DNA from: Pectobacterium polaris
Lineage (GTDB): Bacteria > Pseudomonadota > Gammaproteobacteria > Enterobacterales > Enterobacteriaceae
Assembly (NCBI RefSeq): GCF_002307355.1
Contig: NZ_CP017481.1
Span: 2,480,001 to 2,544,000, forward strand
Direction of reading: 5' to 3'
DNA: 64,000 bases
The notes beneath the pieces are model-generated. The model worked only from the letters and a program-made list of their open reading frames with translations. It was not told the origin of the DNA and did not search any database. Made by a program: the position numbers and the translations under genes. This document shows positions 18,904 to 28,745 of this stretch, one piece after another (position 1 is the first letter of the stretch; every line of letters begins with the position of its first letter).

Positions 18904-19764
18904 TCAATATAATAACGAATAAAGCTGCCGGCGATAACGAGCGGCGAGGGCGTCGCTGGTACCGAGGGCGGCCATGATGTCCATTAGCGTTTTACGTGCG
19001 CTGCCGTTAGCGACGGCCAGATCTTTCTTCAGGAAGCCCATCAGCAGTTCAAGCGCTTCTTCGTTACGCCCAACCTGATGCAGTTGCAGCGCCAGCTGTA
19101 CCGCCAGCTCCGCATTTTGCGGATCGACGTCCAACTGCTGCTGTAGATGCTGAATTTCTGGCGTATCTGCCGCCTGTTTCAGTAATTCAATCTGCGCCAC
19201 GAGGCTGTGATAGCGGGTATCCCTGTCTTGCAAAGGAATAGTGGCCAACACGGCTTCTGCATCTTCACTGCGGTTGATCTGAATCTGCACTTCTGCCAGC
19301 ATCAGACCGATGTCGCTGCGCTGCTGGCTGAGTTGCCAGGCGTCTTTCAGCAGTTGCATTGCTTCCGGCAGTTTGTCTTCCTGAATCAGCTGCTGCGCCT
19401 GTGCGACTTTCAGCTCTTCTTCCTTTGGCAGCGCGCGTTTCAGTAATTCACGAATGGCTTCTTCCGGCTGTGGACCCTGAAAACCATCCTGCGGCTGCCC
19501 GTCTTTAACCAAATACACGGTTGGGATTGAGCGCAGGCCAAACTGTGCCGCGACGCGCTGTTCGGTATCACAGTCAACCTTCGCCAGAACAAACTGTCCT
19601 GCGTATTCCTGCGCCAGCTTGTCCAGCACCGGTTCCAGCTCCAGGCAGTGCTGGCTACGCCCCGACCAGAAGTAAAACAGGACTGGCAGTGTCATGGAGT
19701 GTTCCAACACCTGATGCAGGTTGGATTCATTGACGTCAACGATAGTCGCTTGTTGTTCTAACAT
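18904..19764 (-). CDS. cnoX: Chaperedoxin CnoX (YbbN)
   Basis: Thioredoxin-fold plus tetratricopeptide protein (286 aa; E. coli 284) that holds unfolded proteins under hypochlorous-acid stress and passes them to GroEL and DnaK. The thioredoxin domain has [10 protein letters not shown] in place of WCGPC, i.e. the first active-site Cys is Ser, as in E. coli. The conserved cis-Pro region is [17 protein letters not shown] helices follow from about residue 115 to the end. With ybbO and tesA it forms the same minus-strand order as in E. coli. Confidence 0.95.
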   Translation of the reverse strand: MLEQQATIVDVNESNLHQVLEHSMTLPVLFYFWSGRSQHCLELEPVLDKLAQEYAGQFVLAKVDCDTEQRVAAQFGLRSIPTVYLVKDGQPQDGFQGPQPEEAIRELLKRALPKEEELKVAQAQQLIQEDKLPEAMQLLKDAWQLSQQRSDIGLMLAEVQIQINRSEDAEAVLATIPLQDRDTRYHSLVAQIELLKQAADTPEIQHLQQQLDVDPQNAELAVQLALQLHQVGRNEEALELLMGFLKKDLAVANGSARKTLMDIMAALGTSDALAARYRRQLYSLLY

Positions 19765-19874
19765 GAGTAGTCTCTCTTACTTCTTGAATTCATTTGACTC
19801 TTAGATGGGGCCTGTCGGTATGACTTACAAGCCTTGTGCAGAGGTGAGTGTGCAATACATCGCCCTCTGCGACC

Positions 19875-20645
19875 TTATCCTCGTACTACCTTATCCAGAA
19901 GACACCCCGGTAGCAAACGACGCAGCCAGGTTAAGGCGTGAGCTACCAGCGTCACGGGATAGCGTAATTTAGGCCGTGAGCTTTCCAGCGCATGATGGAG
20001 CTTCGGCAATATCGCTTCCGGTGGCAGCGTGAAGCGCTTGGCGATGCCGGGGTTGGTAACCGGTTTGTCCGTCTGCGTCTGTGCGACATTGCTGGTAAAG
20101 CGCGTACTGATTGGGCCGGGCTCGATCAGGCTGACATGCAGGCCGCTGCCGTGTAATTCCATACGCAACGCATCTGACCAGGCTTCCAGCGCATATTTGC
20201 TGGCGGCATACGCACCGCGACCCGGTGTTGACACCAGCCCCAGCACAGAACTGGTCTGGATGATACGGCCTTCACCGTGCGGCAGTATCGCGGGCAGCAA
20301 CAGCTGCGTGAGCTGATGCGTGCCGAACAGGTTGCTGGAAAACTGTTGTTCAAGCTGCTGGCGCGAAATGGTATTCAACGGGCCATACAGGCCATATCCA
20401 GCGTTATTAAACAAACCGTACAGACGGTTATCGGTCAGCCTGATCACCTCCGCAGCGGCTTGTTCCACGCTGGCGCTGTCATCCAGATCGAGCGTAATCG
20501 CTTCCAGACCGAGCGCAGTCAGACGAGCGACATCCTCTGCGCGGCGGCAGGCCGCAATCACACGATAGCCGCGTTTTTGCAGATCCTGAGCGGCAATCAG
20601 GCCAATGCCGCTGGAGCAACCGGTAATGAAGACCGTTTTTTGCAT
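19875..20645 (-). CDS. ybbO: Short-chain dehydrogenase YbbO
   Basis: NAD(P)-dependent SDR oxidoreductase (256 aa). The nucleotide-binding TGCSSGIG lies at residues 8-15, then NNAGYG, the catalytic Ser in QTSSVLG, and Tyr/Lys in YAASKYALE. The post-catalytic LIEPGPISTRF is typical of the family. E. coli YbbO has been described as an aldehyde/retinal-type reductase; the natural substrate here cannot be inferred. It lies 28 bases after tesA on the same strand. Confidence 0.92.
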   Translation of the reverse strand: MQKTVFITGCSSGIGLIAAQDLQKRGYRVIAACRRAEDVARLTALGLEAITLDLDDSASVEQAAAEVIRLTDNRLYGLFNNAGYGLYGPLNTISRQQLEQQFSSNLFGTHQLTQLLLPAILPHGEGRIIQTSSVLGLVSTPGRGAYAASKYALEAWSDALRMELHGSGLHVSLIEPGPISTRFTSNVAQTQTDKPVTNPGIAKRFTLPPEAILPKLHHALESSRPKLRYPVTLVAHALTWLRRLLPGCLLDKVVRG

Positions 20646-20673
20646 AACTTTACCTAATTCAAAAGCCTATTTA

Positions 20674-21357
20674 TTAAGACTCATGGTTAACTAAGGGTTC
20701 CAGCTGCTTCGCCATCCATTCTGCGATAAACGGTTGGGCATCCCGGGTTGGATGGATGCCATCTTCCATCATCCACTCCGGTTTAAGATACACCTGCTCC
20801 ATAAAGAAAGGCAGCAGCGGAAGCGCAAACTGTTCCGCCAATTTGGGGTAGATATTGCTGAATGACTCGGTGTAGCGACGGCCATAGTTGGTCGGCAAAC
20901 GGATCTGCATGAGCAATGGCTGTGCGTTAGCCTGTTTGACCAGCGTGATGATTTTCGTCAGATCCTGCTCGATATTGGCTGCCGGAAATCCCCGGAGCCC
21001 ATCATTGCCGCCCAGTTCAATCAACACCCAACGTGGCTGATGCTGTTTCAGCAGGGCAGGAATACGTGCCAGCCCTTGTGCGGTGGTGTCACCGCTAATA
21101 CTGGCGTTAACCACCGCGATGCCTTTTTTCTGCGTCTGCCACTGCGTGTTCAGCAGCGTTGGCCACGCGTTAGCGGCTGGCATTTGGTAGCCCGCACTGA
21201 GGCTATCGCCCAGAATTAATAATGTGTCAGCGGCGAAAGCGCGTACGCTGCATAATCCCAGAAGCAAAAGGACAAAAACATGTTTGCGAAGACCAGCCCA
21301 GCGAGTGCTACGCCAAGCGAAACTGCGCACGTAGAAAACATTCTTGAAGTTCATCAT
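20674..21357 (-). CDS. tesA: Periplasmic acyl-CoA thioesterase I / lysophospholipase TesA
   Basis: SGNH hydrolase secreted to the periplasm; it hydrolyses acyl-CoA, lysophospholipid and some esters. Block I has the catalytic Ser in LILGDSLSAGY, block II Gly in SGDTTAQG, block III Asn in ELGGNDGLRG, and the Asp/His pair in DGIHPTRDA. The ATG at 21357 (MMNFKNVF) matches the E. coli start. The signal peptide has about ten extra residues rich in Arg/Trp before the hydrophobic core VFVLLLLGLCSVRAFAA. Its 5' end overlaps ybbA on the other strand by 78 bases. Confidence 0.94.
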   Translation of the reverse strand: MMNFKNVFYVRSFAWRSTRWAGLRKHVFVLLLLGLCSVRAFAADTLLILGDSLSAGYQMPAANAWPTLLNTQWQTQKKGIAVVNASISGDTTAQGLARIPALLKQHQPRWVLIELGGNDGLRGFPAANIEQDLTKIITLVKQANAQPLLMQIRLPTNYGRRYTESFSNIYPKLAEQFALPLLPFFMEQVYLKPEWMMEDGIHPTRDAQPFIAEWMAKQLEPLVNHES

Positions 21358-22011
21358 CTTAGTAAGCACGTTGGTCAAGGAGAAAATCGGCTTTCCATCC
21401 TTACCGGAGTTGAGCTCATTGTCAAACCTGCGCAGACAATTGCCCTGATTGGTGAATCCGGTTCGGGGAAATCAACCCTGCTGGGGATTCTGGCCGGGCT
21501 GGATGATGGCACCGAGGGCGATGTTAGCCTGATGGGAAAATCACTCAACGGATTGGATGAAGAAGGTCGTGCGGCGCTGCGTGCTCAGCATGTCGGTTTT
21601 GTCTTCCAGTCTTTCATGCTGGTGCCGACGCTGAATGCGCTGGAGAACGTACAGTTACCCGCATTATTGCGCGGTGAAAGCGACAGCCACAGTCGTGGAC
21701 AAGCCGAACAGCTGTTACAGCAGCTCGGCCTGGGTGAGCGCTTACATCATCTTCCTGCTCAGCTTTCCGGTGGTGAGCAGCAGCGTGTGGCGCTGGCGCG
21801 CGCGTTCAGCGGTCGCCCTAACGTCTTGTTTGCCGATGAACCAACCGGGAATCTGGATCGTAAAACCGGTGAGCGCATCGTTGATCTGCTGTTTTCCCTC
21901 AATCGTGATTATGCCACGACGCTGATTCTGGTGACGCACGATGAACAACTGGCGGCACGCTGCGAGCGACGTCTGCGGTTAGTCGACGGCAAGCTGCGGG
22001 AGGACGCATGA
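21280..22011 (+). CDS. ybbA: ABC transporter ATP-binding protein YbbA
   Basis: ATPase of the MacB/LolD type (243 aa). Walker A is GESGSGKST, the signature LSGGEQQRVALARA, Walker B VLFADEPTGNLD, and the switch His follows in LVTHD. The ATG at 21280 has AGGA 7 bases upstream and adds a 15-20 residue leader compared with E. coli. It overlaps ybbP by 4 bases (ATGA), so they form one transport unit. The physiological substrate is not established to my knowledge. Confidence 0.94.
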   Translation: MFAKTSPASATPSETAHVENILEVHHLSKHVGQGENRLSILTGVELIVKPAQTIALIGESGSGKSTLLGILAGLDDGTEGDVSLMGKSLNGLDEEGRAALRAQHVGFVFQSFMLVPTLNALENVQLPALLRGESDSHSRGQAEQLLQQLGLGERLHHLPAQLSGGEQQRVALARAFSGRPNVLFADEPTGNLDRKTGERIVDLLFSLNRDYATTLILVTHDEQLAARCERRLRLVDGKLREDA

Positions 22012-24437
22012 TCTGGCGGTGGTTCTGGCGCGAATGGCGCTCTCCTTCCTTATTGATTGTCTGGCTGGCGCTAACGCTGGCCGTGGCTTGCGTGCTGGCG
22101 TTGGGCACGATCAGCGACCGCATGGAGAAAGGGCTCAGCCAGCAGAGCCGGGATTTTCTGGCGGGCGATCGCGTGTTGCGTGCATCGCGTCCCATCGCGG
22201 ATACCTGGCTTCAGGAAGCGGAGCAGCGCGGGCTGACGCTTAGCCGTCAGATTTCTTTCATGACCATGACGTTTGCGGGTGATACGCCGCAGCTGGCACA
22301 GGTTAAAGCGACCGACCAGCGCTATCCGCTGTACGGCAATTTGCAGACGCGCCCCGAAGGGCTGCATGCGGAAGCGGGAACGGTGCTGGTGGCCCCGCGC
22401 CTGCTGGCGTTACTTGGGCTGAAAGTCGGTGACATGCTGGACGTCGGCGATACCTCGCTGCGCATCAGCGGCGAACTGATTCAGGAACCAGATTCCGGCT
22501 TTAATCCGTTTGAGACCGCGCCGCGTATTCTGATGAATCTGGACGATGTCGAGAAAACCGGCGCGATTCAGCCTGGGGGCCGTATTACCTGGCGCTACAT
22601 GTTTTCTGGCAATGAGAAGCAAATCAGTGAATTCAGCAACTTCATCAAGCCACAGCTCAAGCCCGATCAGCGCTGGTATGGCATGGAAGATTCTGAAGGT
22701 GCACTGAGCCAGTCGTTAAAGCGGTCGCAGCAGTTCCTGTTGCTGTCGGCATTGCTGACGCTGTTGCTGTCTATTGCCGCTGTCGCGGTGGCGATGGGGC
22801 ACTACTGCCGCAGCCGCTATGATTTGGTCGCTATTCTAAAAACGCTGGGGGCAGGCAAACAGGCGTTGAGGCGATTAATCATCGGGCAGTGGCTTTCCGT
22901 GCTCGGGCTGGCGGCGGTTTGCGGTAGCGTGCTCGGCCTTGGGTTTGAGGCGCTGCTGATGAAAATGCTGGCGCCGGTGCTACCCGCCGCATTGCCTGCA
23001 TCCGGGCTGTGGCCGTGGGTATGGGCGCTGGGATCGCTGGTGCTGATCTCGCTGCTGGTTGGGCTGCGTCCGTATCGACTGCTGCTGGCGACACAGCCGC
23101 TGCGCGTGTTGCGTCAGGATGTGGTGGCGAACGTGTGGCCGCTGCGCTATTACCTGCCGATCGTCCTGATTATTGTCGTCGGGCTGCTGGCCGTGTTGTC
23201 CGGTGGCGGCGTGCTGCTGTGGTCGCTGCTTGGCGGCGTGGCAGTGCTGTCGCTACTGCTGGGCGTCATTGGCTGGGGCGGTCTGCTGCTGTTACGGCGT
23301 TTGACGGTTAAACGACTGGCATTGCGTCTGGCGATTAATCGCCTGCTGCGTCAGCCGTGGTCGACGCTCAGTCAACTGGCCGCGTTTTCGCTGTCATTTA
23401 TGCTATTGGCGCTGCTGCTGGTGATGCGCGGTGATTTACTGGAACGCTGGCAGCAGCAGTTGCCGCCGGGTAGCCCGAACTATTTCCTGCTGAATATCAC
23501 GGCAGATCAGGTGCCACAGATAAGGGATTTCCTCTCTCAGCATGACGTGATGCCGGAGCAATTCTTCCCGATTATTCGCGCGCGGCTGACGGAGATTAAT
23601 CAGCAGGTCGCTACGGAAGTGATCCACGAGGACGATCCGGGCGGCAACACGGTAAACCGTGAACTGAACCTGACCTGGATGAACGGTATCCCGCAACACA
23701 ATGTGCTGGTAGAAGGTGAAGCACCGAAGGCGGGTGAAGTCTCGATGGAAGCGAAAGAAGCCAAAGAGATGGGGATCAAGATTGGCGATACGCTGACCTT
23801 TACCGGCGACACGCAGCCGTTTAGCGCTACGGTGACCAGTTTCCGTCAGGTGGATTGGGAAAGCCTGCGTCCGAATTTCTTCTTCATTTTCCCCGTGGGG
23901 GCGTTGGATAACCAGCCACAGTCCTGGCTGACCAGCTTCCGCTACGATGGTGATGAGAAGATGATTACGCAGATGAATCGCCAGTTCCCGACGGTGAGCG
24001 TGTTGGATATTGGCAGTATTCTGCGTCAGGTTGGGCAGGTCTTGCAGCAGGTGAGTCGTGCGCTGGAGATTATGGTCATCCTGGTACTGTTCTGCGGCGT
24101 GCTGCTGTTGCTGGCTCAGATTCAGGTCGGGATGCGTCAGCGACGTCAGGAACTGATGGTATACCGCACGCTGGGAGCCGGGTTGCGCCTGCTGCGCACC
24201 ACGCTGTGGTGTGAATTCGCGGTGCTGGGCTTGGTGGCGGGAACGGCGGCGGCGATTGGCGCAGAATCGGCCCTGTGGCTGTTGCAGCGTAAGGTCTTTA
24301 ACTTTGCCTGGGAACCGAATATCGGGATGTGGATAGCACTGCCGTTAATTGCGGCGTTCCTGCTGTCGCTCTGCGGCGGCTGGCTGGGGCTACGACTCTT
24401 ACGCGGTAAAGCGTTGTTCCGGCAATTCGCGGGTTAA
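22008..24437 (+). CDS. ybbP: ABC transporter permease YbbP (FtsX-like)
   Basis: Large inner-membrane permease (809 aa; E. coli about 804) of the FtsX/MacB superfamily, partner of YbbA. It has an N-terminal membrane segment, a periplasmic domain, a first FtsX-like membrane block around residues 240-360, more membrane segments near 375-475, a second periplasmic domain and a final three-helix FtsX block ending with LLALAQIQ-like and LWLLQRK stretches. This architecture fits a mechanotransmission-type transporter of periplasmic or outer-leaflet lipid substrates; that is inference from family. Confidence 0.93.
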   Translation: MIWRWFWREWRSPSLLIVWLALTLAVACVLALGTISDRMEKGLSQQSRDFLAGDRVLRASRPIADTWLQEAEQRGLTLSRQISFMTMTFAGDTPQLAQVKATDQRYPLYGNLQTRPEGLHAEAGTVLVAPRLLALLGLKVGDMLDVGDTSLRISGELIQEPDSGFNPFETAPRILMNLDDVEKTGAIQPGGRITWRYMFSGNEKQISEFSNFIKPQLKPDQRWYGMEDSEGALSQSLKRSQQFLLLSALLTLLLSIAAVAVAMGHYCRSRYDLVAILKTLGAGKQALRRLIIGQWLSVLGLAAVCGSVLGLGFEALLMKMLAPVLPAALPASGLWPWVWALGSLVLISLLVGLRPYRLLLATQPLRVLRQDVVANVWPLRYYLPIVLIIVVGLLAVLSGGGVLLWSLLGGVAVLSLLLGVIGWGGLLLLRRLTVKRLALRLAINRLLRQPWSTLSQLAAFSLSFMLLALLLVMRGDLLERWQQQLPPGSPNYFLLNITADQVPQIRDFLSQHDVMPEQFFPIIRARLTEINQQVATEVIHEDDPGGNTVNRELNLTWMNGIPQHNVLVEGEAPKAGEVSMEAKEAKEMGIKIGDTLTFTGDTQPFSATVTSFRQVDWESLRPNFFFIFPVGALDNQPQSWLTSFRYDGDEKMITQMNRQFPTVSVLDIGSILRQVGQVLQQVSRALEIMVILVLFCGVLLLLAQIQVGMRQRRQELMVYRTLGAGLRLLRTTLWCEFAVLGLVAGTAAAIGAESALWLLQRKVFNFAWEPNIGMWIALPLIAAFLLSLCGGWLGLRLLRGKALFRQFAG

Positions 24438-24447
24438 TGCTCTAACG

Positions 24448-24472
24448 GAAGGCCAGCGCATTGCTGGCCTTC
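24448..24472. terminator. Hairpin between ybbP and speG
   Basis: Stem GAAGGCCAGC/GCTGGCCTTC, 11 bases after the ybbP stop and 22 before the convergent speG stop; short T stretch only. Confidence 0.7.
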
Positions 24473-24493
24473 TTACATATCGGCTGATAGAAC

Positions 24494-25069
24494 TTATTGG
24501 CTAATAGAACTTCCCGGCGCTTCGCCGCCGGTTCCCGTCACGGTTTTGTGCTTCGCCATGTATTGATGTTGGAAAATGCACATGCGGATCGTGTTGCGGT
24601 ATTCGCCGTTGATGAAAAACTCGTGGATCAGCTCGCCTTCTACCTCAAACCCCAGCTTGCTGTAGATGTGGATCGCTTTCTTGTTTTCCTTATCCACAAT
24701 CAAATACAGCTTGTAGAGGTTCAACACCGAGAAGCCATAATCCATCGCCAGCTTGGCCGCCGCGCTGGCGTAACCTTTGCCTTGATACGCGGGATCAATA
24801 ATGATCTGAAATTCCGCACGACGGTGGATATGGTTAATCTCCACCAGCTCAACCAAACCTACCTTGGTCTGCTCGTGTTCAATAATGAAGCGGCGCTCGC
24901 TTTGGTCATGAATATGCTTGTCGTACAGATCGCTGAGTTCGACAAAGGCCTCATAAGGCTCTTCAAACCAATAACGCATCACACTGGCATTGTTATCCAA
25001 CTGATGAACAAAAGTGAGATCGTCTCGCTCCAGCGGTCGTAGCCGAACAGAATTGCTCGTACCGGACAT
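24494..25069 (-). CDS. speG: Spermidine N1-acetyltransferase SpeG
   Basis: GNAT acetyltransferase (191 aa; E. coli 186) that acetylates spermidine and spermine, detoxifying excess polyamine. Near-identical to E. coli over the core: [15 protein letters not shown], the acetyl-CoA loop [20 protein letters not shown], and [26 protein letters not shown] lies 7 bases before the ATG. Single gene, convergent with ybbP. In the 25070-25237 gap only a GC-rich hairpin at 25203-25225 is seen. Confidence 0.97.
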   Translation of the reverse strand: MSGTSNSVRLRPLERDDLTFVHQLDNNASVMRYWFEEPYEAFVELSDLYDKHIHDQSERRFIIEHEQTKVGLVELVEINHIHRRAEFQIIIDPAYQGKGYASAAAKLAMDYGFSVLNLYKLYLIVDKENKKAIHIYSKLGFEVEGELIHEFFINGEYRNTIRMCIFQHQYMAKHKTVTGTGGEAPGSSISQ

Positions 25070-25237
25070 AGTGAATCCTTAATTGATATAAAGGGACGTG
25101 ACCCGTGGTTACCGAGGTCACGCTGGCATGAGTATGCCAACGCTAGTATAGCGGCGGGGAGGCGGGTGCTGAACTCTCAATGTGGAATGAAACTCGGTAA
25201 GGTGCCCCGCATCGGTTAGACGCGGGGCGAAAGTGCA

Positions 25238-27364
25238 TCAGAAATCGACGCTGGCGCGCAGCACCACCTGACGCGGTTCACCGACGGCGACGCGCAGGTT
25301 GTTACCGCTGGATGGATAATAGGTCTGGTCGAACAGGTTCTTCACGTTGAGCTGCCATTTCACCTTGTAACCATTGAGCGGCAGACTATAGGCAACAAAG
25401 GCATCGGCGACGGTGTAATCATCCAGATAAAAGGTGTTTGCTGCATCGCCTGCGCGACGGCTGACGTAGCGTGCGCCTGCACCAGCACGAAGATCGTCAC
25501 CAGCCGCCAAACCAATGTTTCCGAAGTCCTGCGTCAGGAACAGCGAGGCGGTATGGCGCGTAGCGTTAGGCATGCGTTTACCGGTGTTTTCTGGATCGGC
25601 GGTGACTCGGGCGTCGGTGTAGGCATAAGAACCAATCAGGCTCAGGGTATCCGTGAGACTGCCAGCCAGATCGAGTTCAACTCCCTGTGAGCGCACTTTT
25701 CCTGCTGTGCGGTAAAGATTGTCGTCGACCTTGACCATCACGTTTTGTTTTTCAATGTCGAACAAGGCTACGTTACCAGTAATACGATTGGGCAGATCCA
25801 GCTTGGCACCCATTTCGTAAGACTTGCCGATTTCAGGCGGAAGGGCACCGATATTATTGGCAATATTGCTGTTGGGTTTAAATGACCCGCTGTAGCTGGC
25901 ATAGAGCGATGAATACGACGTCAGGCTGTAAATGATGCCTGCACGTGGCACGACGCGGTGGTATGAACTGTCTGTGTTGGTGAGGAAAGGACGTCCTTTA
26001 CCTGCCATGACATCGAACGTGTCATAACGTAGACCACCCAGCAACTGCCAGCGATCGTTAAGCCGGATAGCATCCTGCATAAAGAGCGCTTTGCTATCGA
26101 TATTCTCGCGCTGGTCGCTGTCCTTCGCGTTGACGGCGGTAGAAGCAGGCAGTTGATCGTATATCGGGTTATAAATGTTGAACCCTGAAGTTGCGGTGCC
26201 GCGAATCATATCGCCACGGAATGTCCTATCCGCTTCATAATCAAACCCAAACAGTAACTGGTGGTTGATACGCCCCCAGTCCACATCGCCGTTCAGCGTG
26301 AGCTGGACGATTTGTGCCTGACTATGTGCGTAACCCGTGGCGTCTGGCTGGCGCGTCAGGACTCCCGTGTTGGCATTGTACTTTGTGGCGCGTGCCTGAT
26401 TGTCACTGTAGCGGTTGCGGTTGTACGAGTAGGTCAGGCTACTTTTCCAGCGGTCATTGAGGTTACGGTCAACCTGCATAGTGACGCTGTCCTGATCGCC
26501 GCGTGTTGCATTGTAGCTTTCATCAAAGCGGCGATCGCGCGGCGTATTAACCGGCTTGCCCGTCTTCGGATCGATAAGGGTGCCACGATCGAAAGGCGTC
26601 AGGTATTCCATATGTTCGTAGGAGACACGCACGGTGGTGTCTTCGCCATACCACATCAAAGATGGAGCAACCGTCGTCTGGCGGTTACGCCCGAAGTTGC
26701 GCCAGTAGTCAGTTTCATCGTGATCGACCACCATACGGTAAGCCAGACCGGATGTGCCTAACGGGCCGGTGACATCCAACTGCCCGCCGCCACCTTTGAA
26801 GCTGCTTCCCCAGCCTTCAATGTGCGTTTTCTGTACCAGTTCGGGTTTTTTACTGATGATATTAATGACGCCGCCGGGTTCGCCCATGCCGTAGAGCATG
26901 GACGCCGGACCTTTCAGCACTTCGACGCGTTTGCTGCTGGGCGTAAAGTTGCGCGCCTGAATAGATCGCACGCCGTCACGAAAGATTGAACCGTCTCGGT
27001 TATCGCCGAAGCCGCGTTTGATTATGGCATCCTGCGTGCCGCCCAACGTATTGGACTGGGTGATGCCGCTGACGTTATACAGCGCTTCATCAATGTTGCG
27101 TACCGCACGATCCTCGAGTACCTGAGTCGGGACGACGTTAACAGCCTGTGGAACATCCAGCAGGCGGCTTTCGGTGCGGGTGCCGGTCACGGTTTTATGC
27201 GGCTGATAGCCAGTCTCTTTTCCTGCCTGAGCACCAGGAGTGGCATTCACCACCATAGTGTCTTCTTTGCCATCGACGGTGGCAGCCTGAATGCTAAACG
27301 GCAACAGCGCCAGCAGCGGCCAACCGTGACGGAGCGTGGTCTTTTTTATAAAAAACTTATTCAT
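25238..27364 (-). CDS. TonB-dependent siderophore receptor
   Basis: Outer-membrane ferric-siderophore receptor (708 aa) of the FhuA/FoxA/FhuE type. The signal peptide (residues about 1-26) ends at IQAA; a TonB-box candidate is DTMVVNA; the plug spans residues about 50-180 with VPQAVNVVPTQVLEDRAVRNIDEAL, RVEVLKGPASMLYGMGEPGGVIN and NIISKKP; the barrel ends with terminal Phe (VVLRASVDF). The ATG at 27364 overlaps the upstream binding-protein gene by 8 bases, indicating coupling. The ligand is not evident; hydroxamate siderophores are the family precedent. No ABC permease or ATPase gene is adjacent. Confidence 0.9.
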   Translation of the reverse strand: MNKFFIKKTTLRHGWPLLALLPFSIQAATVDGKEDTMVVNATPGAQAGKETGYQPHKTVTGTRTESRLLDVPQAVNVVPTQVLEDRAVRNIDEALYNVSGITQSNTLGGTQDAIIKRGFGDNRDGSIFRDGVRSIQARNFTPSSKRVEVLKGPASMLYGMGEPGGVINIISKKPELVQKTHIEGWGSSFKGGGGQLDVTGPLGTSGLAYRMVVDHDETDYWRNFGRNRQTTVAPSLMWYGEDTTVRVSYEHMEYLTPFDRGTLIDPKTGKPVNTPRDRRFDESYNATRGDQDSVTMQVDRNLNDRWKSSLTYSYNRNRYSDNQARATKYNANTGVLTRQPDATGYAHSQAQIVQLTLNGDVDWGRINHQLLFGFDYEADRTFRGDMIRGTATSGFNIYNPIYDQLPASTAVNAKDSDQRENIDSKALFMQDAIRLNDRWQLLGGLRYDTFDVMAGKGRPFLTNTDSSYHRVVPRAGIIYSLTSYSSLYASYSGSFKPNSNIANNIGALPPEIGKSYEMGAKLDLPNRITGNVALFDIEKQNVMVKVDDNLYRTAGKVRSQGVELDLAGSLTDTLSLIGSYAYTDARVTADPENTGKRMPNATRHTASLFLTQDFGNIGLAAGDDLRAGAGARYVSRRAGDAANTFYLDDYTVADAFVAYSLPLNGYKVKWQLNVKNLFDQTYYPSSGNNLRVAVGEPRQVVLRASVDF

Positions 27365-28475
27365 GCGAAATCTGACTCCAATAAATCCCTGAAAATTCAA
27401 TAGGTAAAAACTGCTGATAAAGTTGTTGTAGTGTTTGTTGCGGATCGATATCGGCAAACCGATCTGGATAGAGCGCCTTGGCAAACATCTCGACCATTAC
27501 GACGTGGTACGGGCTGAGATAGAAGTTGTGCCACATGCTCCAGGCATGGCCTGTTTGCACGGCACGCAGGTGAGACAAAATGGGCTCCTGACGAATAAGC
27601 GTGTCGAAGCTCTCTTTTGCTTGTGCAGCGTTAACCAGCGGGCCGAGCATCAGACTGGAGAAGCGTTTGCCGTCTGGCCCTGCCATACCGGTGGCGACGT
27701 AGACGTCGGGATTGGCCGCCAACACGCGCTCCGGACTCAGTTCGCCGTAGACGCTATTGATGGTGCCGCTGGCGATATTCTCGCCGCCAGCGAAAGTCAG
27801 CAGATCGCCAAGGCTACCGCCGACCGCCGTGGTGCAGCAGGTGTCTCGTCTGCCCAGATGCAGATGCAGCATGACCGTCGGTTTCTTGCCGTGGTATTGC
27901 GCGATGCGCTGGCGAATCACATCCATATGCTGCTGATAGAAATTGCTGAAGGCGGTAGCGCGCTGGGGTTGATTTAACACCTCACCGAGCAGGCGAATAC
28001 TGGGCAACGTGTTGTTAAGCAGATCGATACGCAGATCGACGTAAATAAACGGGATTCCTGCACGAGTCAGCGTCTGTTGCAGGAGGTCTTCATTAGCCGC
28101 ATTTTTTGCCAGCCGTGGAAGAATGACCAGATCGGGTTTTAACGGCAGCAGCATTTCTGCATTCATCGCTTGCAGGCTGCCGTTACCTAACTGGGGGATC
28201 TGGCTCAGCTGTGGGAATTTTTCGGTATAGCGTGACCAGCTCTGCGCATCGTAGCGCGCCATGTCTCCTGGCCAGCCGACGATATATTTTGCCGGGTTAT
28301 CGGGCTGGAGTAATGCCAGCGTGTAGAGCATACGGCTCTCGCCCAGAATGATGCGCTGAGGATTGTCTGGGATCGCCACCTGTCGGCCTAAAATGTCGGT
28401 GACGGTTTTTGCCTGCAAGAGCGGGCTGAGAAAAAGCAGGCAAAGCAGTAAGACGGTACGCATGATGGAGTTCAC
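27357..28475 (-). CDS. Periplasmic iron-siderophore binding protein
   Basis: Type III (TroA/BtuF-fold) substrate-binding protein of about 372 aa. A signal peptide MRTVLLLCLLFLSPLLQA precedes VTDILGRQVAIPDNPQRIIL, the typical start of the Fe/B12 binding domain. It has PDLVILP and PDVYVATG motifs and an unusual RRDTCCTTAVGGS stretch with two adjacent Cys. The start is the GTG at 28475; an ATG at 28463 is equally possible, and neither has a strong ribosome site. Its end overlaps the receptor start, and a Fur box lies 20 bases upstream, so the pair is probably an iron-repressed operon relying on an ABC importer elsewhere. Confidence 0.85.
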   Translation of the reverse strand: MNSIMRTVLLLCLLFLSPLLQAKTVTDILGRQVAIPDNPQRIILGESRMLYTLALLQPDNPAKYIVGWPGDMARYDAQSWSRYTEKFPQLSQIPQLGNGSLQAMNAEMLLPLKPDLVILPRLAKNAANEDLLQQTLTRAGIPFIYVDLRIDLLNNTLPSIRLLGEVLNQPQRATAFSNFYQQHMDVIRQRIAQYHGKKPTVMLHLHLGRRDTCCTTAVGGSLGDLLTFAGGENIASGTINSVYGELSPERVLAANPDVYVATGMAGPDGKRFSSLMLGPLVNAAQAKESFDTLIRQEPILSHLRAVQTGHAWSMWHNFYLSPYHVVMVEMFAKALYPDRFADIDPQQTLQQLYQQFLPIEFSGIYWSQISHE

Positions 28476-28494
28476 AAAATTTAAGATGGGGAAA

Positions 28495-28513
28495 GATAAT
28501 CATTGTTATTTTC
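28495..28513 (-). promoter_or_regulatory. Fur box
   Basis: The minus-strand sequence GAAAATAACAATGATTATC matches 15 of 19 positions of the Fur consensus GATAATGATAATCATTATC. It lies directly upstream of the iron-binding protein gene. Confidence 0.8.
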
Positions 28514-28683
28514 ATTTTCAACCGATGAAGAGTATGTGTAATTTCGGTTGATAGAAATATTCTTTATTATCTGATGGTTAATGAATTTTTCGTAAAGATT
28601 AGTAAATATTTAAAGCGTGGTGAGGGAAGGGAAAAGAGTGATGGTCGATGAGATGTAGAAAGGAAGATGTGGTTAAGAAGACG

Positions 28684-28718
28684 TAATAAAAAGTAAGGCT
28701 CCGCAGGGGAGCCTTACT
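28684..28718 (-). terminator. Terminator of purMN
   Basis: Perfect 11-bp stem AGTAAGGCTCC/GGAGCCTTACT followed on the minus strand by a T-rich run, 27 bases after the purN stop. Confidence 0.88.
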
Positions 28719-28745
28719 CTATGATGAAGCGATGAGCTGACAAAA

